This document shows positions 9,026 through 17,904 of a DNA stretch of 64,000 nt, one piece after another. Both the position numbers and the translations under genes were made by a program. The DNA is from Collibacillus ludicampi (GTDB lineage Bacteria > Bacillota > Bacilli > Tumebacillales > BOQE01). The DNA lies in contig NZ_BOQE01000001.1 of the NCBI RefSeq assembly GCF_023705585.1, positions 3,504,710 through 3,568,709 on the forward strand, read 5' to 3'. The first letter of the stretch is position 1. The number at the start of each line of letters is the position of its first letter. A model generated the notes under the pieces. The model saw only the letters and a list, made by a program, of their open reading frames with translations. It was not told where the DNA came from and did not search any database.

Positions 9026-9946
9026 ATGTACGCCATAGGTATTGACATCGGAGGTACAAAAGTGGCTGTGGGAATTGTGGATGCGGCTGGTCAATTGCAT
9101 TCCCAAACGATTATTCCTACCGATTTGGAACGTTCTCCCCGAGAAGTGATCGAGGAGATCATTGAAACGGTTGAACAACTTATCCAACAATCTCATATTC
9201 CCTTGGAACAATTGGCGGGGATTGGCATTGGCGCACCTGGCCCTTTAGATGCTAAAAAAGGCTGTATTACGTGTCCTCCCAATCTACCCCGTTGGATCCA
9301 TGTCCCGATTGTAGAATGGTTCAAGGAACGATTTTCCTTTCCTGTGTTCCTCGAAAATGATGCGAATGCTGCGGCTTTGGCTGAAAAATGGGTGGGTTCG
9401 GCAAAGGAAAGCGAGCATTTTATCTATTTAACGATAAGCACAGGGATCGGAGCAGGACTCTATTTGGATGGGAAACTGTTCACCGGTGCACGGGGGAATG
9501 CCGGTGATATTGGACACATGGTCATTGATCCCTCTTATGGAAAATGTACTTGCGGGCAAAAAGGATGTCTGGAATGGATTGCGTCCGGAACAGCCATTGC
9601 CCGTCGCGGATCGGAAATCATGGGTACACCGTTATCGACTAAGGAGGTCTTCCAGCTTTATCAGCAGGGAGAACCGAAGATTGTGCCTTTTATTCAAGAG
9701 GTGTTTAACGCGATAGGAGTCGGATGTGTGACGCTCATCAACTTATTTGATCCGGAAAAAATTGTAATTGGAGGAGGGGTATCGGAAGTGGGGGCTCCAC
9801 TGTTTGAAGCGGTGCAATCCTATATTCACAGCTATGCCCTGAATCCGGATGGTTGCAAAACCCAGGTGGTTCCCGCTTCCTTACGGCAACATGCGGGAGT
9901 GATTGGAGCAGCGGCTGTCTTCTTCAAGAAGAAAGGGGAAAAATAG
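9026..9946 (+). CDS. ROK-family sugar kinase (gluco-/manno-/fructokinase type)
   Basis: ATP-dependent hexose 6-phosphorylation in the cytoplasm. 306 residues, no DNA-binding domain. 'IDIGGTKVAVGIVD' (residues 6-19) binds phosphate; 'ENDANAAALAEK' carries the catalytic Asp; the zinc site is 'GHMVIDPSYGKCTCGQKGCLEW'. ATG 9026 follows GAAGGAGG and lies 2 bp after the hydrolase stop codon; the longer upstream frame would overlap that gene without an RBS. Next to manA, a mannokinase or fructokinase role is likely, linking the hydrolase product to the isomerase. Confidence 0.9.
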   Translation: MYAIGIDIGGTKVAVGIVDAAGQLHSQTIIPTDLERSPREVIEEIIETVEQLIQQSHIPLEQLAGIGIGAPGPLDAKKGCITCPPNLPRWIHVPIVEWFKERFSFPVFLENDANAAALAEKWVGSAKESEHFIYLTISTGIGAGLYLDGKLFTGARGNAGDIGHMVIDPSYGKCTCGQKGCLEWIASGTAIARRGSEIMGTPLSTKEVFQLYQQGEPKIVPFIQEVFNAIGVGCVTLINLFDPEKIVIGGGVSEVGAPLFEAVQSYIHSYALNPDGCKTQVVPASLRQHAGVIGAAAVFFKKKGEK

Positions 9947-9947
9947 C

Positions 9948-10928
9948 ATGTTCTATCCTGTTAAATTCGCCCCGATTGCTCACCAACGGATTTGGGGCGG
10001 GCACAAACTCAAGTCGCTCTTCGGCGAAACAAGAAAAGAACCGATTGGCGAGTATTGGGTGTTATCGGGTCATCCTCATGCCACAAGCATGGTTACGAAT
10101 GGCCACTTTGCTGGTAAATCTCTGGTTGAACTAACTAAAGAATATCCGCAAGCTTATTTAGGAAATTCACCTCAAAACCGTTTTCCTCTCCTGATAAAAT
10201 TTCTGGAAGCGGAAGATGATCTGTCAGTCCAGGTTCACCCACATGACCAATATGCCCAAGAAGTCGAAGGTGATTTTGGAAAAACAGAAGCATGGTATAT
10301 ATTGGATTGTCGGGGAGGGGGCCTAATCAATTATGGACACTCTTTTCAAAATCGGGAAGAGTTTCTCTCTGCGGTGAAACAAAAACGGATCAAAGACTAT
10401 TTGCGTTATATAGAAATTAAAAAAGACCAATTCGTATTTATCCCTTCTCAAACCCTGCATGCCTTGCTTGCTGGAACAACTTTGATTGAGATTCAGCAAA
10501 CATCCGATGTGACTTATCGCGTGTATGATTGGGATCGGGTCGATGCACAAGGAAAGGGACGGGAACTGCATATTGAAAAAGCGGCTGATGTTATGCGATA
10601 TGGACAAGATCAAATTTTCCAAGATTGTTCTACCATGCAACGAATTTTACAAAAAACAAGAAAAATTTTCCATGAACAGTTGGCGACTTGTCCTTATTTT
10701 GTTATTGAAAAAATTTCGATCGAAGATTCTTGTTATTCGATGAAAATCGGTAAAAAAGGGAATCCTGATATTCTTATTGTTGCTGAGGGAGAAGGGGTTC
10801 TGAAGACAGACGGGGAGTACGAATCCCTTTCCTTGAAGCAGGGAGACACTGTATTAATTCCCAGCACGATGGACACGTATGAAATTCATGCGATATCTAA
10901 GATACGATTGTTGCGTACATATTATTAG
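9948..10928 (+). CDS. manA: Mannose-6-phosphate isomerase, class I (Firmicutes form)
   Basis: Interconverts mannose-6-phosphate and fructose-6-phosphate. The 326-residue protein is a cupin with the zinc ligands visible in 'SVQVHPHDQYAQ' (Gln and His), a Glu/His pair around 'KTEAWYILD', and 'PSQTLHALLAGTTLIEIQ'. N-terminal 'APIAHQRIWGGHKLK' is characteristic. ATG 9948 starts 1 bp after the kinase stop, behind AAAGGGGA; it is the last gene of the operon. Together with the ROK kinase it converts a released mannose to a glycolytic intermediate. Confidence 0.93.
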   Translation: MFYPVKFAPIAHQRIWGGHKLKSLFGETRKEPIGEYWVLSGHPHATSMVTNGHFAGKSLVELTKEYPQAYLGNSPQNRFPLLIKFLEAEDDLSVQVHPHDQYAQEVEGDFGKTEAWYILDCRGGGLINYGHSFQNREEFLSAVKQKRIKDYLRYIEIKKDQFVFIPSQTLHALLAGTTLIEIQQTSDVTYRVYDWDRVDAQGKGRELHIEKAADVMRYGQDQIFQDCSTMQRILQKTRKIFHEQLATCPYFVIEKISIEDSCYSMKIGKKGNPDILIVAEGEGVLKTDGEYESLSLKQGDTVLIPSTMDTYEIHAISKIRLLRTYY

Positions 10929-10984
10929 AAGCGCAACTAGGCAGAGAAGGCGTAAGCGGAACGGTTGGCCTTCCCTTTCTTTAT

Positions 10985-11037
10985 GATCAGAAAACCCTTG
11001 TCTCGAAAACAACTTGAGACAAGGGTTTCTCTGATCA
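10985..11037. terminator. Bidirectional terminator between manA and serC
   Basis: AAACCCTTGTCTC / GAGACAAGGGTTT with an 11-base loop, extended by GATCAG / CTGATC outside. It ends the two convergent genes. Confidence 0.85.
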
Positions 11038-11038
11038 T

Positions 11039-12136
11039 TTATCCGTTTTTTTTCTGGAATTCTTCCATGAATTCTTTTAAAGCGATGCAACTTTCCACTG
11101 GTACGGGATTATAGGTAGAAGCGCGGCAACCGCCGACGGAGCGGTGACCGTTCAAGCCGACAAATCCTTGTTGCTTCGACTCTTCCAGGAATTTCTTTTC
11201 TAGTTCCTCCGTTTTCAAGCGGAAGGTGATATTCATTAAAGAACGGCTGTTCTTTTCCGCATGCCCCAGGTAGAACCCGTTGCTCGCATCAATGACGTCA
11301 TAGATCAATTGAGCTTTTGCCAAATTTCGTTTATAAATCGCTTCAACACCGCCTTGTTGTTTCACCCACTTTGCGACGAGCCCCAACATATAGATCCCGA
11401 ATGTCGGCGGTGTATTGTAAAGGGAATTATTTTTCGCATGAGTGCTGTATTTTAACATCGTCGGAATGTCTTGCGTGCCTCTTTCCACGAGGTCATCGCG
11501 GATGATCACCAGAGTAACCCCTGAAGGCCCCAAATTTTTTTGCGCGCCGGCATAAATCAACGCAAATTTGCTTACGTCAATCGGTCTCGAAAGGATATCA
11601 CTGGACATGTCGGCGATCAACGGAACATTTCCGGTGTCTGGATACTCTGACCATTCCGTCCCGAAGATCGTGTTGTTTGTCGTGATATGCAGATAAGCGG
11701 CATTCTGGTCATATTGCAGCTCATCCAAAGAGGGGATGCGACGGTAGTTGCCTTCTTTGGTCGAAGCGGCGATGAATGTTTCCCCGAGAAGTTGCGCTTC
11801 TTTCAGCGCTTTTTCAGACCAGCTGCCCGTCAATACATAACCGGCAGCCTGTCCTCGCTGTAAAAAGTTCATGGGGATCATACTAAACTGCAAGCTGGCG
11901 CCGCCTTGCAGGAAAAGGATGTGATAATTTTCGGGTATTCCCATCAGTTCTCTCAATAGCTCCTGGGCTTCATTGTGCACGTCTTCGTATGTTTTGCTGC
12001 GATGGCTCATTTCCATGATCGACATGCCCGTACCTTTGAAGTCTACGATCTCTTGTTGCGCTTGTTGCAAGACTTCGAGAGGCAATGCGGAAGGCCCAGC
12101 GTTAAAATTTTTCGCTCTTTTTAACTCCTCTAACAT
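11039..12136 (-). CDS. serC: Phosphoserine aminotransferase
   Basis: Converts 3-phosphohydroxypyruvate to phosphoserine with glutamate (serine pathway; also pyridoxal phosphate synthesis in some bacteria). 365 residues. 'KNFNAGPSALPLEVL' at the N-terminus and 'FALIYAGAQKNLGPSGVTLVI', which holds the PLP lysine, are diagnostic, and the C-terminus has 'GHRSVGGCRASTYN'. ATG 12136 follows AAGGAG by 8 bp; an in-frame GTG at 12145 abuts the RBS and is less likely. No serA or serB neighbour; single gene. Confidence 0.95.
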   Translation of the reverse strand: MLEELKRAKNFNAGPSALPLEVLQQAQQEIVDFKGTGMSIMEMSHRSKTYEDVHNEAQELLRELMGIPENYHILFLQGGASLQFSMIPMNFLQRGQAAGYVLTGSWSEKALKEAQLLGETFIAASTKEGNYRRIPSLDELQYDQNAAYLHITTNNTIFGTEWSEYPDTGNVPLIADMSSDILSRPIDVSKFALIYAGAQKNLGPSGVTLVIIRDDLVERGTQDIPTMLKYSTHAKNNSLYNTPPTFGIYMLGLVAKWVKQQGGVEAIYKRNLAKAQLIYDVIDASNGFYLGHAEKNSRSLMNITFRLKTEELEKKFLEESKQQGFVGLNGHRSVGGCRASTYNPVPVESCIALKEFMEEFQKKNG

Positions 12137-12240
12137 TTCCCTCACTCCTTCCCTTCATTCTAACATAGACCTTCCTGATTCGCCCATATTTTATGACAAA
12201 AAAGAATGATCAAAGTTTGAACACAGAAACTGGGCACGAA

Positions 12241-12807
12241 TCATGATTGTGCCCGCTTCCAGACGATTTTCGCGTACTTTTTCTCGTTGCTGAGTCGGAC
12301 ATGAAACTGATGCTTTTCATAAAACGACTTGAGGCGGTCAAGATGATCCCCGTCTACCGGTGTAATCTCGCCTTCAATTTTTCGAATCCAAAGTGATTCG
12401 GCGATTTTAAAAAGCCCTTTCATCGCAAGAGAACCGTAACTTTGATTGCTTTCACTCGTTTCCATCCGGTTAATATGGATGATTCGCAGCTCTCGATCAT
12501 ACGTAAGTTCCATAAAAGCGAAGGGTTCCAAGAAATCAAGATCGTAGACAAGAATTTGCAGGTCGGACGGACTGATATCATGCCGCAAAACCATTGCTAA
12601 TTCCCCGTTATTAACCTGTTCGATCGCAAGCAGCTGAAACTTTTGCAGAGCTTTGTAAATTCCCTTCAAACTGTTCTGTAAAACTTCATATTGGGATTCC
12701 ATCTCGGCATGTTCTACTGACAATTCTTTGTTTTTCTGTCTTAACCGATCCAACTCCAATACCAACTTCGGAAATAACATTTTCGCGAATCGATGTGACA
12801 AATTCAT
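12241..12807 (-). CDS. Coiled-coil plus GNAT-like domain protein, function unknown
   Basis: 188 residues. The first 60 or so (LVLELDRLRQKNKELSVEHA...) have heptad-like spacing of a coiled coil. The remainder resembles a GNAT acetyltransferase: a strand-rich centre and 'YGSLAMKGLFKIAESL', the position of the acetyl-CoA loop, followed by 'LKSFYEKHQFHVRL'. The canonical Q/R-x-x-G-x-G/A loop is only partly kept, so activity is uncertain. It lies about 100 bp upstream of serC on the same strand, and could be co-transcribed. Confidence 0.65.
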   Translation of the reverse strand: MNLSHRFAKMLFPKLVLELDRLRQKNKELSVEHAEMESQYEVLQNSLKGIYKALQKFQLLAIEQVNNGELAMVLRHDISPSDLQILVYDLDFLEPFAFMELTYDRELRIIHINRMETSESNQSYGSLAMKGLFKIAESLWIRKIEGEITPVDGDHLDRLKSFYEKHQFHVRLSNEKKYAKIVWKRAQS

Positions 12808-13109
12808 TCCTTTTTGATCACAACCGGAAACTTACTTTGAATAAGGAATCCGATTGTAATGAAAACCTCCCTCCAGATCTGTTGGTTCAGTTTGTAGACC
12901 ATTTTTAGTACTTCTATAGTACTTCGTAAGAGATCGAGGAATTACATACTTGGATTCACAATTCCCTTTCATTTGGCGATGAATGGATCGAATGTGGAAA
13001 GAGGAGAGTTGGGGAGGAAGAGCATCTTTTCTAAAGCTCTGAAATTTTATTTGCATATATTAAATAAATATGAAATAATATTTTCATAAACTCGTTGGAG
13101 GTGTAAAAG
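12808..13109. other. Divergent promoter region
   Basis: Separates the GNAT-like gene from the GSAM-like aminotransferase. AT-rich stretches near 13050-13090 could hold the promoter of the latter. No gene is supported; a 74-codon minus frame here looks like chance. Confidence 0.4.
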
Positions 13110-14459
13110 GTGAACATTTCTGCTTTGCAAGCCCATTACCGTGAGAAGCGTCCAAAGTCTGCTTCTTTTTTTGAACAGGCAAAAAATCATATAACAGGAG
13201 GGGTCAACGGAAATCTAAGATTTTTTGAACCCTTCCCGATCACTTTTCAAGAAGCAAAAGGTGCCTGGTTATTTGATCTTGATGGCATGCGATATGTCGA
13301 TTACCTTCTTTCATACGGAGCACTCTTATTAGGACACGGACATCCGAGCGTACGGGAAGCCGTCCAACGGGTGTGGCAAGAACAGGGGACGAGCAGTTTC
13401 GGAGCTACGTATCCCTTGGAACTGGATATGGCAAAAGAATTAAAAACGCTTTACCCCAGCTTTGAACAAGTACGGTTTACGAATTCCGGCTTAGAAGCCA
13501 CATTGTTTGCTCTACGTCTCGCGCTGGCTTTTACGGGGAAAAGCCATATTGCCAAATTTGAAGGGCATTACCACGGAAGTCATGATCAGGTATTGGTGAG
13601 CGTGAACCCTGATTGGGAACGGGCAGGAGATCCGCAATCTCCCCAGGCCATACCGGAATCTTATGGGATGTCGGATTATTATCTCAAGCATACAGTGGTT
13701 CTGCCGTTCAACGATTGGGCCGCATGTGAAACCATCTTAACGAAGAGGAAAGACGAGATCGGTGCCGTGATTCTGGAACCGATGTTGTCGGGATATATAG
13801 CGGCCAACCGTGATTTCGTCATGCGATTGCGCGAGCTCACCAAGCAACTGGGTATTGTCTTAATCTTTGATGAAGTGAAAACGGGTTTTCGCATTTCTTT
13901 GGGAGGTGCTCAGGCGTTCTATGGGGTTCAACCCGATCTTACCGCATTAGGGAAAATCGTCGGGGGAGGTTTCCCGATCGGTGTGGTCGGGGGAAAACGT
14001 GAGATTCTTGAACTCGCTTCGCCCAGTCATTCACGCAATCGAGGGGAGACGGTGTTTCATAGCGGAACATTCAACGGAAATCCGATGTCTCTTGCGGCGG
14101 GTTTGGCGACGATTCGTCATGTAGCTCAACCGGGAACGTTCGAGAGAATTGTCGCGAGAACGACACGTTTGCGGAATGAGATCGAATCCCTCGGCCAACA
14201 TTACGGTATTCCTGTGAAAACCATCGGGGAAGGGACTATATTTAACGTGGTTCTCGTCGAAGGCGAAATAACCAATTATCGCGATTTGCGTTTCGCTCGA
14301 AAAGATGTTAGGCTTGCCCTCGATTTTCTATTAATGGATCATGGCGTCTATTCGAAGCCATTGAATCGCTTCTCCATGTCTGAAGCTCATGGCGATGAAG
14401 AAATCAGAGCGACCGTTGATGCATTTGAAAGAAGTTTTGCTGTTTTGAAGAAGTTGTGA
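13110..14459 (+). CDS. Class III aminotransferase, glutamate-1-semialdehyde aminomutase-like
   Basis: A PLP-dependent fold-type I enzyme of 449 residues. 'TNSGLEATLFALRLALAFTG' and 'KFEGHYHGSHDQVLVS' match the HemL family, as does 'LIFDEVKTGFR' followed by the PLP lysine in 'LTALGKIVGGGFPIG' (near 286). True HemL is about 430 residues and usually sits with heme genes; here no heme gene is near, and 'GGVNGNLRFF' deviates from HemL, so this may be a paralogue acting on another amino or keto acid. Start GTG 13110 with GGAGGTG upstream. A palindromic repeat begins 5 bp after the stop. Confidence 0.8.
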   Translation: MNISALQAHYREKRPKSASFFEQAKNHITGGVNGNLRFFEPFPITFQEAKGAWLFDLDGMRYVDYLLSYGALLLGHGHPSVREAVQRVWQEQGTSSFGATYPLELDMAKELKTLYPSFEQVRFTNSGLEATLFALRLALAFTGKSHIAKFEGHYHGSHDQVLVSVNPDWERAGDPQSPQAIPESYGMSDYYLKHTVVLPFNDWAACETILTKRKDEIGAVILEPMLSGYIAANRDFVMRLRELTKQLGIVLIFDEVKTGFRISLGGAQAFYGVQPDLTALGKIVGGGFPIGVVGGKREILELASPSHSRNRGETVFHSGTFNGNPMSLAAGLATIRHVAQPGTFERIVARTTRLRNEIESLGQHYGIPVKTIGEGTIFNVVLVEGEITNYRDLRFARKDVRLALDFLLMDHGVYSKPLNRFSMSEAHGDEEIRATVDAFERSFAVLKKL

Positions 14460-14463
14460 CTTG

Positions 14464-14578
14464 CGGGTGATACCTCTTTGCGCTCGGGCTCCGTGAAAGT
14501 CGTCTCGCCTCTGAAATATCAGAGGTTGCGAGACGACTTTCAAAGTCGCTACCTCGCTGCAAAGAGGTATCACCACCC
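14464..14578. repeat. Palindromic repeat, copy C
   Basis: The outer arms GGGTGATACCTCTTTGC (14465-14481) and GCAAAGAGGTATCACC (14559-14574) enclose GAAAGTCGTCTCGC...CTCTGA / TCAGAGG...GCGAGACGACTTTC (14495-14541). The arm sequence differs from copies A and B, but pairing is kept and the CTTTGC and GTCGTCTCGC cores are conserved. Placed directly after the aminotransferase, it may also act as a transcript end. Confidence 0.75.
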
Positions 14579-14711
14579 GAGGAACCTTTTCTATCCTCTG
14601 CTGAAGCCAAAAGAGGCATGGGTGATCGCATAAACGAAAACAGTCGATTAAAGACAGGGGGAAATTCCCTCTGGCGGGTGGTCATGGTATAGTTAGATTG
14701 AGGTGATCTCG

Positions 14712-15593
14712 ATGGAACATGGGCCATCAGCTTTACAGCGGATTACGCAGCTCTATGCGCAAATGAGTCCGTCTCAACGAATGATCGCTGATGTGATCCT
14801 GCAAGATCCTGAGACGGCGGCTTTTTATACGGTAAGTGAGCTCGCTGCCAGGGCAGGTGTCAGTGATTCGACAGTAACCCGTTTTGCTACTTTTGTCGGC
14901 TGTTCAGGATTTCCGGCGCTGTCACGGGAATTGCAAGAACTGGTGCGGTCACGCCTGACAACGAGTGAACGATTTCAGTTATCACGAGCGGTAAAAACTG
15001 ATGAACATCGGACGATCATACAATTTTTTGAGGATGATGTGCAAAATATCACGATGATGATGGAGCGGATGGATCTCGAATCGTTTGAAAGAACGGTTGA
15101 TCGTTTGACCAAGGCAAACACCGTCGGAATTGTCTGTTCGCGCAGTTCGGTGGCCTTAGGTCTGTTTTTTGAGTTTTATCTCCACTTGCTCAAAAAGGAT
15201 GTGGTTCTTTTTACCGGAGAACCCAGAACGATTGACTTGCTCCATCGCGTAGCTCGGGATGATGTCATGGTGGGAATTGGCTTTGCCCGCTATTCCCGCT
15301 TTACGGTTGAATGTCTGAAATACGGGAAAAGGAAAGGTGCTCATATTATCGCACTCACCGATTACCCCTCCTCACCCCTTGTTCCGTATGCGGATGAGGT
15401 GTTATTTACGCCAACGGGAATCGCGTCCCATTTGGATTCCTTCGTAGCACCGCTTTCGCTTATTACGGCGTTATTGCGCGCTCTGGCGAACCGGACTTCG
15501 GAACAACTGGCGGAAGGACTGCAAGCATTGGAAGATATTTGGCAAGACTTTCACGTATATATCGATCCGAAGAAAACGATGGCGAATGAATAA
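14712..15593 (+). CDS. RpiR-family transcriptional regulator (HTH plus SIS domain)
   Basis: 293 residues. The N-terminal HTH_6 domain ('YTVSELAARAGVSDSTVTRFATFVGCSGFPAL') is the RpiR hallmark. The C-terminal SIS domain, which binds sugar phosphates, starts around 'TVGIVCSRSSVALGLFFEFYL' and includes 'IALTDYPSSPLVPYADEVLF'. ATG 14712 follows GAGGTGAT by 5 bp; GTG 14703 lies inside the RBS. The target is unknown: neighbours are the aminotransferase and uppP. A stem-loop terminator follows. Confidence 0.88.
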   Translation: MEHGPSALQRITQLYAQMSPSQRMIADVILQDPETAAFYTVSELAARAGVSDSTVTRFATFVGCSGFPALSRELQELVRSRLTTSERFQLSRAVKTDEHRTIIQFFEDDVQNITMMMERMDLESFERTVDRLTKANTVGIVCSRSSVALGLFFEFYLHLLKKDVVLFTGEPRTIDLLHRVARDDVMVGIGFARYSRFTVECLKYGKRKGAHIIALTDYPSSPLVPYADEVLFTPTGIASHLDSFVAPLSLITALLRALANRTSEQLAEGLQALEDIWQDFHVYIDPKKTMANE

Positions 15594-15657
15594 TGGGTAC
15601 TTTCATGGCTTCGCAACATTTGCAGCGGTGAAATCAAGGGTTACTAGTTGGCGCCTG

Positions 15658-15690
15658 CCGCAATCATTTTGCGGAGATTTTTCTTTTTTG
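15658..15690 (+). terminator. Terminator after the RpiR gene
   Basis: CCGCAA / TTGCGG hairpin with a 5-base loop, then AGATTTTTCTTTTTT. Confidence 0.7.
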
Positions 15691-15829
15691 GGGTACAGCG
15701 TGCAGAGCATGTACCGAAGAGACAAGAGTCACAAGATGAAAAAATTAATTTTATCTTAACGAAAATTTGCTATTATAATCACGGAACAAAAATTTGTAGC
15801 TATGGGACTTCAGAAAGGTAGGTAGATCG

Positions 15830-16651
15830 ATGAATCTATTGCAAACGTTAATTTTTGCCATAATCCAGGGAATTACGGAATTATTTCCGATCAGCAGCGT
15901 TGCCCATGGGGTGCTCACACCTTATGTTTTTCATTGGAATCTTGACCCTGAATTTCTGAAGGAGCACTTTCTACCTTATGTTGTCATGCTGCATGTAGGA
16001 ACTGCGGTAGCCTTGCTCATTTTCTTTCGAAACGACTGGATCGAGCTCATTCGCTCCGTCTTCGACAGCCGTAACCGGGATGCGCGCCGACTGCTCCTTT
16101 TAATCATTGTCGCCACCATTCCGGCCGCTGTGATCGGAGCTGTGTTTGAAAAGCCACTTCGCCATCTGTTCAGCAGTGTGACAAGCGCCGCTATCTTCTT
16201 AATAATCAACGGCTTCTTCCTTTATTTTGGAGAGAAAATGAGAAATCGTGGAACCAAAGAGGTTACGGATTTATCCGTTAGACAAGCCTTTATTATTGGT
16301 TTGTTTCAGTCTTTAGCTTTAATTCCCGGTTTTTCCCGTTCCGGTTCCAGCATGACTGCCGGATTCTGGATGGGTCTAAAGCACGAAGCATCTGCCCGCT
16401 TCTCCATGCTGTTGGCAACTCCGATTATTTTGGGAGCTGGCGTTCTGGAAATTCCTAAACTAGCGAAATCAGGTGTGCATGGCTTGTTCCAAATCTCAAT
16501 CATCGGCGGAATTTTTTCCGGTTTATTCGCTTTCTTGGCCGTTTGGATTCTCATGCGCTGGTTTAAGAAGAATGAAATTGATGCGATGCGCCCGTTTGCT
16601 TATTACTGCTGGGCTGTAGGAGCCATAGTCCTTATCACCTCTATTTTTTAG
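15830..16651 (+). CDS. uppP: Undecaprenyl-diphosphatase (UppP/BacA)
   Basis: Membrane phosphatase that recycles the C55 lipid carrier for peptidoglycan and wall polymers; linked to bacitracin resistance. The 273-residue polytopic protein has both family motifs: the (E/Q)xxxE helix as Q13-G-I-T-E17 followed by 'PISSVAH', and 'PGFSRSGSSMTAG'. In the second motif the usual final Thr of PGxSRSxxT is Ser. RBS AGGTAGG, ATG 15830. Stands alone. Confidence 0.93.
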   Translation: MNLLQTLIFAIIQGITELFPISSVAHGVLTPYVFHWNLDPEFLKEHFLPYVVMLHVGTAVALLIFFRNDWIELIRSVFDSRNRDARRLLLLIIVATIPAAVIGAVFEKPLRHLFSSVTSAAIFLIINGFFLYFGEKMRNRGTKEVTDLSVRQAFIIGLFQSLALIPGFSRSGSSMTAGFWMGLKHEASARFSMLLATPIILGAGVLEIPKLAKSGVHGLFQISIIGGIFSGLFAFLAVWILMRWFKKNEIDAMRPFAYYCWAVGAIVLITSIF

Positions 16652-16730
16652 TCGGTGCGAACCTTTACGAATGAATAGACTTGTGCCGAAAAGAGGCCTG
16701 AATGGATCAGATAGAAATGCCTAAATAAAC

Positions 16731-16760
16731 AAGGCGGCTCACGATAAATAGGGCCGCCTT
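16731..16760. terminator. Convergent terminator overlapping the end of a small gene
   Basis: AAGGCGGC (16731-16738) pairs with GCCGCCTT (16753-16760) and is followed by T's on the plus strand. It would end uppP. The same hairpin holds the last codons and stop of the minus-strand small gene 16739-16903. A nearly identical 50-bp segment occurs at 45868-45918. Confidence 0.7.
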
Positions 16761-16903
16761 TCCAATTCCTCTATCTGTTTGATCAGATGCTCGATGTCCC
16801 GTGGGTTATATATAAAAAAGGAAGTCATTTTTTTCGTCAAGTAGTGAGTGATCAGGGTAACTCCGGATGCACCCGCCACAAAAAACACAACGAGAACCAT
16901 CAT
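16739..16903 (-). CDS. Small single-pass membrane protein, 54 residues
   Basis: MMVLVVFFVAGASGVTLITH... gives one hydrophobic helix (residues 2-21), then a charged tail, 'NPRDIEHLIKQIEELERRP', likely a short amphipathic or coiled helix. GAGGTG lies 5 bp before ATG 16903. Too short for many gene callers, but start, RBS and composition are convincing. No family recognised. Its final codons form one arm of the terminator hairpin. Confidence 0.65.
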   Translation of the reverse strand: MMVLVVFFVAGASGVTLITHYLTKKMTSFFIYNPRDIEHLIKQIEELERRPYLS

Positions 16904-17193
16904 TTGAACACCTCAGTACAAATTATATGCTTGTGTTCCATGATTCATGTCGTAAAGTTCGCGATTCCCTAGGGACTTTCCATATTCCGGTGAGAAGAAT
17001 AAAAAAGAATGAGAAAGCTCAATTCTAAAAAGGCGGCTCGCAAAAACAAAGATACTTTCGTTTCCAAGTACGAGTGAACCCTTAAAAGATGAACTTTCTA
17101 CTTCTAAAAGAATAGTTACTATGTTAAAATAGGAAAGTACCATTTGGTAAACGATGCACCTTCATTAAGATCTTTCTAGAAAGGGGATCCCAC
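16904..17193. other. Intergenic, promoter region of the nitroreductase gene
   Basis: AT-rich. TTAAAAT near 17122-17128 is a possible -10 region. No gene is supported. Confidence 0.35.
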
Positions 17194-17826
17194 ATGCAAA
17201 CAACTGATACACAAATGACCGTTGAAGAAAGTATGCGTGCCCGCCATTCCGTTCGCAAATATCAAAAAGACGTAACGATTCCGGAATCTGAACTGAACGA
17301 AATTCTGGAACTGGCGGCAACGGCTCCGTCTTCCTGGAATTTGCAACATTGGCGCTTCCTCGTCGTAACCGACCAAAAGAGCAAGGAACGCTTGCTGCCG
17401 ATTGCCTATAATCAACAACAAGTTGTCGAATGCTCGGCCGTCATCGTCATCCTCGGTGATGTCGAGGCAGATCGGTCGGCAGAAGCCGTCTTCCGTCCGG
17501 CATTGGAAGCTGGGAAGATGTCAAAAGAAGCGTACGATACTCTTCTAGGCAATATTAAAAACGCATATCAGAATAACCAATTCCGGCGTGACGAAGCGAT
17601 TCTGAACGCAGGATTTGCGGCGATGCAGCTGATGTTGGCGGCGAAGGCGAAGGGTTATGATACCTGCCCGATGGGCGGTTTTGATCGCCAGAAAATCGTA
17701 CAAGAACTGAACATTCCGGAACGTTTCATTCCCGTGATGATGCTCACACTCGGGAAAGCGGCTGCACCCGCGCATCCTACCAAGCGTTTCCCGCTCGAAC
17801 AACTGGTGATCAAAGAAAAATTTTAA
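17194..17826 (+). CDS. Nitroreductase-family FMN flavoprotein
   Basis: 210 residues. 'RHSVRKYQKD' near residue 16 and 'LELAATAPSSWNLQHWRFLVV' are the FMN-binding motifs at the start of the family fold; 'AMQLMLAAKAKGYDTCPMGGFD' completes the site. Such dimeric enzymes reduce nitro compounds, quinones or flavins with NAD(P)H. RBS AAAGGGG about 8 bp before ATG. Single gene followed by a strong terminator. Confidence 0.92.
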   Translation: MQTTDTQMTVEESMRARHSVRKYQKDVTIPESELNEILELAATAPSSWNLQHWRFLVVTDQKSKERLLPIAYNQQQVVECSAVIVILGDVEADRSAEAVFRPALEAGKMSKEAYDTLLGNIKNAYQNNQFRRDEAILNAGFAAMQLMLAAKAKGYDTCPMGGFDRQKIVQELNIPERFIPVMMLTLGKAAAPAHPTKRFPLEQLVIKEKF

Positions 17827-17844
17827 ACGTTTGATCCAATAGAG

Positions 17845-17893
17845 AAAGCGAATCAAGTGAGTCGAAGTCCGATTCCCCTTGATTCGCTTTTTT
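17845..17893. terminator. Terminator after the nitroreductase
   Basis: AAAGCGAATCAAG / CTTGATTCGCTTT (13 bp), loop of about 20 bases, then TTTTTTC. It lies between convergent genes and may serve both. Confidence 0.8.
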
Positions 17894-17904
17894 CATTTCA
17901 TAAA

